This document shows positions 59,303 to 64,000 of a stretch of 64,000 bases of DNA, piece by piece. The notes under the pieces were generated by a model. The model saw only the letters and a list, made by a program, of their open reading frames with translations, was not told the DNA's origin and searched no databases. Source of the DNA: Streptomyces megasporus (lineage in GTDB: Bacteria > Actinomycetota > Actinomycetes > Streptomycetales > Streptomycetaceae). The first letter of the stretch is position 1. Each line of letters starts with the position of its first letter. The stretch is taken from NCBI RefSeq assembly GCF_000718985.1, contig NZ_JODL01000044.1, positions 3,570-67,569 of the forward strand. Reading direction: 5' to 3'. A program made the translations under genes and the position numbers.

Positions 59303-60222
59303 GAGGTCCTCTCCTGTGCGGGGGTGGGCGTACTGGTCAGGTGGTGGTAGGCGGTGGCGAGTTTGGCTGCGGCCGCGTCGAGTTCGGCGGTCTCCTGCGG
59401 TGACAACTCCGGGAGTCGGATGGTGGGCACGCCGGCCTTCACGGCGAGCGGCAGGCCCAGCCACACCCCGCCGCGCCAGGGCCGGGACAACTCGATCACT
59501 CCCGGGGCGTCTCCCAAGAGGTGCCGCAGTGCGGCGAGGACGGCTCCGGCCGGGCCGGTGCGGGTCCGACCAATGCCGGCGCTGATCCGTCCCGGTCGGG
59601 CGGCCAGCGCGGCGCGGATGGTCTCCACCGGCACTGCGGCCGGGTGGCCGGCGACGGTGGTGGACGAGGCGCAGATCACTGCGGCGTCGCCGTGTTCGCC
59701 GATGACGTGTCCGTGGATCTGCTCGACGGGCACGGCCAAGTGGTGGGCTAGCAGGAGCCGGTAGCGGGCGGTGTCCAGGCTGGATCCGATACCGAAAACG
59801 CGGGTGCCGCCGCAGGCTTCGGCCAGGAGTCGGGTCATCAGGTCGACCGGGTTGGTGACCACCAGGACCACTCCGGGGTAGCCGCGCAGCACTTGGTGGC
59901 CGATGCGACGGATTATCGGGGCGTTCGCGGTGGCGCCGCCCATCCGCACGTCGCGGTGGTGGGTGTTGGTGAAGTGGGCGCGGGCGGCGACGACCACAGC
60001 GTGGCAGGTGGTCAGGTCGGCCGGGCGGCAGGCGCGGGGGCGGGCGGGTGAGCCCAGTGCGGTGCGCATGTCGTCCAGGTCGGCGGCCAGCGCTTCGGTT
60101 TGGGCGTGGGTGCGGGAGGCGATCAGCAGCTCGCCGCACAGGCCGGAGGCGACCAGGGCGCCGGCGACGGCCTGCCCTACGGCGCCGGTGCCCAGCACCC
60201 CGACAGTCGGCAGGGCGATCAT
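59299..60222 (-). CDS. Lactate/malate dehydrogenase-family oxidoreductase
   Basis: The 307-residue protein has the Rossmann GVLGTGAVGQAVAGALVASG, VVLVVTNPVDLMTRLLAEAC, LDTARYRLLLAHHLAV and the catalytic HGHVIGEHGDAAV. The His-Asp relay and substrate Arg are present. The residue after strand 2 that usually is Asp (NAD binding) is in LLIASRT, so NADP use is possible. Both ends overlap neighbours by ATGA. It is not a core lactate dehydrogenase by context. Confidence 0.88.
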   Translation of the reverse strand: MIALPTVGVLGTGAVGQAVAGALVASGLCGELLIASRTHAQTEALAADLDDMRTALGSPARPRACRPADLTTCHAVVVAARAHFTNTHHRDVRMGGATANAPIIRRIGHQVLRGYPGVVLVVTNPVDLMTRLLAEACGGTRVFGIGSSLDTARYRLLLAHHLAVPVEQIHGHVIGEHGDAAVICASSTTVAGHPAAVPVETIRAALAARPGRISAGIGRTRTGPAGAVLAALRHLLGDAPGVIELSRPWRGGVWLGLPLAVKAGVPTIRLPELSPQETAELDAAAAKLATAYHHLTSTPTPAQERTS

Positions 60223-61409
60223 GGTGTCACCGCCGTGTGGGCGCAGGAGATCGCCCGTTCCCAGGCCCGGTCGCCGTCTGCGGAGCTCGTCAGGGCCAGG
60301 GACGCCTGGTGGACCATCGCCGCCACCGCCGTCGCGTGGTCGGTCACGGCGTGTGCGAGGGGCGGCATGGGCAGGCCGGGCGGGGCGGTCAGGTAGGTGC
60401 TGGTGATGTTGAGGGTGTCCATCAGCCACAGCGTGGTCGTCTCTCGCAGCCAGAGGTCCGGGGCGGGCATCGTGCGGGCGATGTCGGCGACGAACGCGGC
60501 GACCTGCTCGACGACCGTCCGGGCACCGCCTGGGATCAGCCCGGTGACGGCCATCAGCAGGGTGCGGCTGATCAGCCGGGTCAGGTCCTCGGCGGCGTTG
60601 GCCGGGCGCAGTCCCGGGTCCAGTAGCACCAGACCGCTGCCGTCCGGGGGGTGGATGACGTGTTCGGGCTTGAGGTCTCCGTAGACCAGTGTCACCGGTC
60701 CGGCCGGGAGCGGGCGGTGGGTGACGTGCCGTGCGGCCGCCCGCATCTCCACCTCCACCACGCGGCGGTGGGCCTCGGGCAGGCGTGGGGCGCCGATCTG
60801 CCGCAGGTAGGCATCGCTGTCGGGGATGATGAACTTCCGGGCGAACGTGGCGGGAATGGACCGTTCGGAGATCACCTGTGCCGTGCCCAGCACGGCCGGG
60901 TCCAGGGTGTGCAGCCGCTGCAGGTCGACGCAGACCTCCTCCAACGATGCGGCCGTCTGGTCGGGATGCCGGGCCAGGTGGGCGGCCAGGCTGGGGCCGG
61001 TGGCGGGTTCGGTGAACAGCACACCGTGGTGGAGCCCGGCCACCGCCGGCACCCGCGGCCGCCCCAACTCGGCCAGCAGTCGCAGGTGGGCCGCCTCCCG
61101 GTGCAGCAGGTGGTCGGGCCGGGCGGCGTAGGCGCGCTGCCGGTCCTGCACCTGGTCCCAGGTGCCGTGCAGGCCGCGCAGCACCGAGACCAGCGACGCG
61201 CCCAGGACGGACAGCTTCGCGTACAGCGGGCGGCCGTCGACGGTGAGGCGCTTCACGTAGCCGGTGGCGCTGGGGACATGGTCGTGCAGGCAGATGTCGG
61301 CGCCGGGCCATGCGGCGGCGGCGGCGTGTCGGATCTGTCCGGCCGCCCAGTCCAGCAGCATGGCCGGGCGCAGCCCCGGGCCGCAGCCCGGAGACGAGGT
61401 GATGGACAT
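60219..61409 (-). CDS. Aminoglycoside phosphotransferase-like small-molecule kinase
   Basis: ATG behind GGGAGGACCG. The 396-residue protein has the APH kinase fold: YVKRLTVDGRPLYAKLSVLG (Lys), LHREAAHLRLLAELG, the catalytic LVYGDLKPEHVIH, and LVLLDPGLRP in place of the DFG-type loop. It phosphorylates a small molecule; a true antibiotic-resistance role is not supported by context. First gene of the three-gene coupled operon. Confidence 0.82.
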   Translation of the reverse strand: MSITSSPGCGPGLRPAMLLDWAAGQIRHAAAAAWPGADICLHDHVPSATGYVKRLTVDGRPLYAKLSVLGASLVSVLRGLHGTWDQVQDRQRAYAARPDHLLHREAAHLRLLAELGRPRVPAVAGLHHGVLFTEPATGPSLAAHLARHPDQTAASLEEVCVDLQRLHTLDPAVLGTAQVISERSIPATFARKFIIPDSDAYLRQIGAPRLPEAHRRVVEVEMRAAARHVTHRPLPAGPVTLVYGDLKPEHVIHPPDGSGLVLLDPGLRPANAAEDLTRLISRTLLMAVTGLIPGGARTVVEQVAAFVADIARTMPAPDLWLRETTTLWLMDTLNITSTYLTAPPGLPMPPLAHAVTDHATAVAAMVHQASLALTSSADGDRAWERAISCAHTAVTP

Positions 61410-61449
61410 CGGTCCTCCCAGATGAGTGGTGGAGGGTCGGGTAACAACT

Positions 61450-61486
61450 GGCGCCCTCCCGCCCCGAGCAGGGGTGGGAGGGCGCC
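61450..61486 (-). terminator. Hairpin terminator after dnaN
   Basis: GGCGCCCTCCCGCCCC-GAGCA-GGGGTGGGAGGGCGCC, a 16-bp stem with one G-T pair, 22 nt beyond the dnaN stop. Confidence 0.8.
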
Positions 61487-61507
61487 GCTGGAGGCCGGTT
61501 CGCCGGG

Positions 61508-62611
61508 TCAGGCGCTGAGACGGACCGGCATGAGCAGATAGGCGGGGTCGTGAGCGCCGCCGGTGGCGGTGCGCAGTGCGGCGGGCTTGGTGGGGGTGCG
61601 CAGCCCGAGGCGGAGCGTGTCGGCGCCGAGGGCCTTCAGGCCGTCCAACAGGAAGCCGGGGTTGAAGGCGATCGCCATTGGGGTGCCGTCCACATCGGCG
61701 TCGACGCGGTCACGGGCCAGGGCGTCGTCGGTGGCGCCGGCCTCAATGGCGATGTGCCCGGCCTGCACGGTGAGCCGGACCGGGGTGTTGCGTTCGGCGA
61801 CCAGGGCGACGCGCTCGACCGCAGTGGCCAGAGCGGCGGCGTCGACGGTGACCTCGGTGGCGTGCTCGGCGGCGAAGAACGGCCGGTGGTCCGGTAGTTC
61901 GCCGTCCAGAGCGCGGGCGGTGCCGGTGCGGCCCGGCGCGGTGAGGCCGATCACGCCGGTGCCGTCGGGTAGGGCGAGGGCGACATCGCCGCCGGTGAGG
62001 TCCTTGGCGAGGTCGACCAACGTCTTGGCGGGGATCAGTGCTCGGCTGGCGCGTCCGGGGTCGGTGGGCGCCCAGGGGATGGTGCGGACCGCGATGCGGT
62101 AGCGGTCGGTGGCCGCCAGGGTGAGTCCCTCAGCGGTGGCGGCCAGTTGGATGCCCGTGAGGACGGGCAGGGTCTCGTCGCGGGCAGCGGCGGTGGCGAC
62201 CTGGGCGACCGCGGTGGCCAGCAGGTCGCCGGGCAGGGTGCCGGCGGTGGCCGGGGGCCGGGGCAGGGCCGGGTACTCCTCTAGCGGCAGGGTGTGCAGG
62301 GTGAAGCGGGCGGCGCCTGCCTCGACCGTCAACTGGTGGGCGTCGCTGGAGAGGTGGATCTCGCCGCGCAGCCGGCCGGCAATGTCTGCCAGCAGACGCC
62401 CGGGGACGGCCAGGGTGCCCGGTTCGGTGACGCGGGCAACGGCGGTGGCCCGGGCTGAGGCCTCGTAGTCGAACCCTGAGACCTCCAGGGCGTCGTCCTG
62501 GGCGTGCAGGTGGAAGGCGGCCAAGGTCGGCACCGGTGGGCGGGCGGGCAGCGCGCGGGCGGCGTAGGCGCAGGCGGCGGCGAGCTGGGTGTGATCAATG
62601 ACGGCTTTCAA
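61508..62611 (-). CDS. dnaN: DNA polymerase III beta sliding clamp (accessory copy)
   Basis: From a TTG behind GGGAGCTC the product has 367 residues with the three clamp domains: TLAAFHLHAQDDALEVSGFD, LPVLTGIQLAATAEGLTLAA TDRYRIAVR (quoted in parts), IPAKTLVDLAKDL, and the C-terminal MPVRLSA that resembles the usual MP(V/M)RL end. The chromosome normally has one dnaN next to dnaA; neither dnaA nor recF is here, so this is an accessory clamp typical of plasmids or integrative elements. Start codon choice is by Shine-Dalgarno and length. Confidence 0.9.
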   Translation of the reverse strand: MKAVIDHTQLAAACAYAARALPARPPVPTLAAFHLHAQDDALEVSGFDYEASARATAVARVTEPGTLAVPGRLLADIAGRLRGEIHLSSDAHQLTVEAGAARFTLHTLPLEEYPALPRPPATAGTLPGDLLATAVAQVATAAARDETLPVLTGIQLAATAEGLTLAATDRYRIAVRTIPWAPTDPGRASRALIPAKTLVDLAKDLTGGDVALALPDGTGVIGLTAPGRTGTARALDGELPDHRPFFAAEHATEVTVDAAALATAVERVALVAERNTPVRLTVQAGHIAIEAGATDDALARDRVDADVDGTPMAIAFNPGFLLDGLKALGADTLRLGLRTPTKPAALRTATGGAHDPAYLLMPVRLSA

Positions 62612-62660
62612 CGTCAGAGCTCCCGGTCGAACGGAACGAATCGCGAAGGTGCGGATACGG

Positions 62661-62706
62661 CAGCGCCCGCCGGTCCCGGTGTGAGGACCGGGACCGGCAG
62701 GCGCTG
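62661..62706 (-). terminator. Hairpin terminator after the OB-fold-like gene
   Basis: CAGCGCC...GCCGGTCCCGGT-GTGAGG-ACCGGGACCGGC...GGCGCTG, a 12-bp stem extended by a 7-bp outer stem, 24 nt beyond the stop. Confidence 0.8.
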
Positions 62707-62729
62707 TGCAAAGGGGAGTGGGGAAGAGG

Positions 62730-63227
62730 TCAGCGGGTGCGTCGCTCCCAGCCGGTAATGGCGGCAGTGACGGTGTCGGAGTTGTGGCCGGAGCCGACGT
62801 ACAGGCCGGTGCCAGTGGTGATGTGGGTGACCGTCCGGCCATCCGGGTGGCGGGTGTCGATCAGCAGGTAGGGGCCGTAGCGGCGTACGCTCTGCGGTTC
62901 CTGCGGCTCCAGCCGCTGCTGCGGGGGGACGTCGCCGATGAGCAGCGTCTCGACGCTCAAGGTCGCCCGTCCGGCAGGGCGGGGCGGGGTCAGGTAGCCG
63001 GTGACGGTGATCCGGGTGCCGGGCTCGGTGGCCCGGAGATCGCCGGTGGCTTCAGGGGTGCCGACGTGGCAGGGCACGGTGACCGTGGCGGCGTCGCCTG
63101 TCTGCCCCAGAAGGGTGTGGCGCAGCAAGAACGTACAGGTGCCGTCGTCGTGGACCTCGATGGAGGCGGAGTCGGGCAGGACACCGGTCAGCGTCACCTG
63201 CCGCGGTGTGGGCATGGAGGTGGTCAT
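62730..63227 (-). CDS. OB-fold-like, possibly single-strand-DNA-binding protein
   Basis: ATG behind AAGGAG. The 165-residue protein has a beta-rich pattern: QVTLTGVLPDSASIEVHDDG, FLLRHTLLG, TVTVPCHVG, RITVTGYLTPP and LSVETLLIGD, in the order of an SSB OB fold (V-x-x-x-G-x-L then short strands). The C-terminus (SVRRYGPYLLIDTRHPDGRT) is not SSB-like and has no acidic tip. Next to dnaN, a replication role is plausible. Assignment is by pattern, not by a firm motif. Confidence 0.5.
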   Translation of the reverse strand: MTTSMPTPRQVTLTGVLPDSASIEVHDDGTCTFLLRHTLLGQTGDAATVTVPCHVGTPEATGDLRATEPGTRITVTGYLTPPRPAGRATLSVETLLIGDVPPQQRLEPQEPQSVRRYGPYLLIDTRHPDGRTVTHITTGTGLYVGSGHNSDTVTAAITGWERRTR

Positions 63228-63367
63228 GAGAATTCTCCTTTCTCGGAAACGGAACTGGTGGGAACCGGTGACGGTCCTCCCCTCAAGGCGGGAGGCCGGG
63301 GGTAGGCCGGTGGTCCGCAGGAGAAAGAGGCCACCGGAAGGGGGCGCGGCCGAGCCTCGTCAGGCGG

Positions 63368-63895
63368 TCACGCCGTGGGCGGCTGCGGGTGGGTGTAGCG
63401 AACGGGCTTGCCCAACTGGTGGGCGTAGGCGATCTCAGCCCGGGTGGACGATCCGATGTATCCACCGGGATTGACGACCAAGACCTGGTCCGCGACGGCG
63501 ACCTTGAACAGGTGCAGGGCGTCCAGGACGGGCTTGAGTCGTTCGGCCTGTCCGCTGGTGGCCCACAGCTCGTGCGGCTGCTTCAGGTTACAACCCGGGG
63601 CGAGCACGACCCGCCCGGCGGCGGTCTCCCGCACGTTGGCCTCGGCCATCTCCGCCCAGAACCGAGTGGAGCCGCACAGGGCCACCACGGTCCGCTTCCC
63701 GGGCAGTGTGGCGTCGGCGTGGTCGTGGGATTGGGCCTGGGCCAGCAGTTGGAGAGCCAGTCCGACCAAGGTGGCGGCCTGGGCGGTGTAGGGGCCGCCG
63801 GTGATGACGCCTGCGGCGAACTCCCGGGCCGCGGACGACAGATCCATCGCACAGGCGGCCACCAGATCGGCGGTGTTGCGGTCGATTTCGGACAC
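63368..63895 (-). CDS. DUF4406 / nucleoside 2-deoxyribosyltransferase-like protein
   Basis: GTG start. The 175-residue protein has VVALCGSTRFWAEMAEANVR, VLVVNPGGYIGSSTRAEIAY and AHQLGKPVRYTHP. The CGS near the start and NPGGYIG-x-S-T-x-x-E are the nucleotide-binding and catalytic Glu marks of the nucleoside deoxyribosyltransferase/DUF4406 fold. These are common on phages and mobile elements and act in nucleotide salvage or modification. Confidence 0.8.
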   Translation of the reverse strand: MSEIDRNTADLVAACAMDLSSAAREFAAGVITGGPYTAQAATLVGLALQLLAQAQSHDHADATLPGKRTVVALCGSTRFWAEMAEANVRETAAGRVVLAPGCNLKQPHELWATSGQAERLKPVLDALHLFKVAVADQVLVVNPGGYIGSSTRAEIAYAHQLGKPVRYTHPQPPTA

Positions 63896-64000
63896 GGCGA
63901 AGCCCTACTTTCTTGTCGTGGGTTCGAACTGGTCATTCGTAAGATCAGCGGGACCCGGGGGTCCCGGGTATGGCTGCATGGCAGTCGCCGCCTGATGGCT

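Noticed and set aside
60219..61409. Aminoglycoside resistance gene
   Set aside because: The fold is APH-like, but the active-site loop is YGDLKPEH and the operon context (dehydrogenase, HPr-kinase-like) points to metabolism.
1..64000. tRNA, rRNA, attachment sites or intact insertion sequences
   Set aside because: No cloverleaf, rRNA or transposase sequence was noticed on reading; absence was not tested with a search program.

Overview
This is very GC-rich DNA (GC-rich third codon positions, GTG starts with GGAGG-type Shine-Dalgarno sites, ATGA/GTGA stop-start overlaps), so the host is a high-GC actinomycete of the Streptomyces / Streptosporangiales type; I cannot name a species from the sequence. 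No rRNA, tRNA, intact transposase or CRISPR array is visible. Gene content (many metal-resistance cassettes, a second beta clamp, an OB-fold-like protein) fits an accessory island or a large plasmid rather than core chromosome.

Bases 1-48,000 are a dense metal and thiol-redox region with much gene decay. From the left: a truncated ZIP metal transporter; a tightly overlapped operon of a CmtR-like ArsR repressor, an SPC-type P1B ATPase, signal peptidase II and a frameshifted ICMT-like methyltransferase, with divergent methyltransferase genes; a decayed two-component system (DNA-binding domain without receiver, histidine kinase with a TGA inside); an MmpL exporter; then a plus-strand cassette dsbA - VKOR - tlpA - ccdA - arsR - sco1 - lnt - P1B ATPase. 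A second, inverted copy of this cassette lies at 19.3-22.3 kb and is heavily rearranged. Only its tlpA and ccdA are intact, and ccdA is exactly the gene that carries a stop codon in the first copy. Together the two copies contain one working set.

From 22.3 to 46.7 kb lie copper genes: a multicopper oxidase with a DUF6153-like partner behind a CsoR-type operator, DUF305 proteins, a four-helix-bundle copper store (Csp), a DUF2752 protein, a beta-propeller lipoprotein, a His-rich P1B ATPase with a CPD motif, DUF3105/DUF305, a BlaI-M56 pair, and copZ-copA behind a second CsoR-type operator with the same 6-3-6 architecture. copA has lost its CPC-containing membrane segment. Remnants of DUF3703, thioredoxin, MerR, DUF4396, MFS, DUF305, NlpC/P60 and GNAT genes are scattered between intact genes.

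From 48 kb to the end the genes look intact and are of another kind: a secreted SH3-like protein with a duplicated leader; an orphan trpA - cupin - unknown operon downstream of four evenly spaced direct repeats; a large PucR-like regulator fused to a SAM methyltransferase, divergent (across a 20-bp dyad) from an operon of XRE regulator - ImmA/IrrE peptidase - MAB_1171c-type membrane protein - amidase; a translationally coupled operon of an APH-like kinase, a lactate/malate dehydrogenase-like enzyme and an HPr-kinase-like protein; and a DnaN beta clamp, an OB-fold-like protein and a DUF4406-like protein. The XRE/ImmA module and the kinase-dehydrogenase-kinase operon are the best candidates for undescribed systems.
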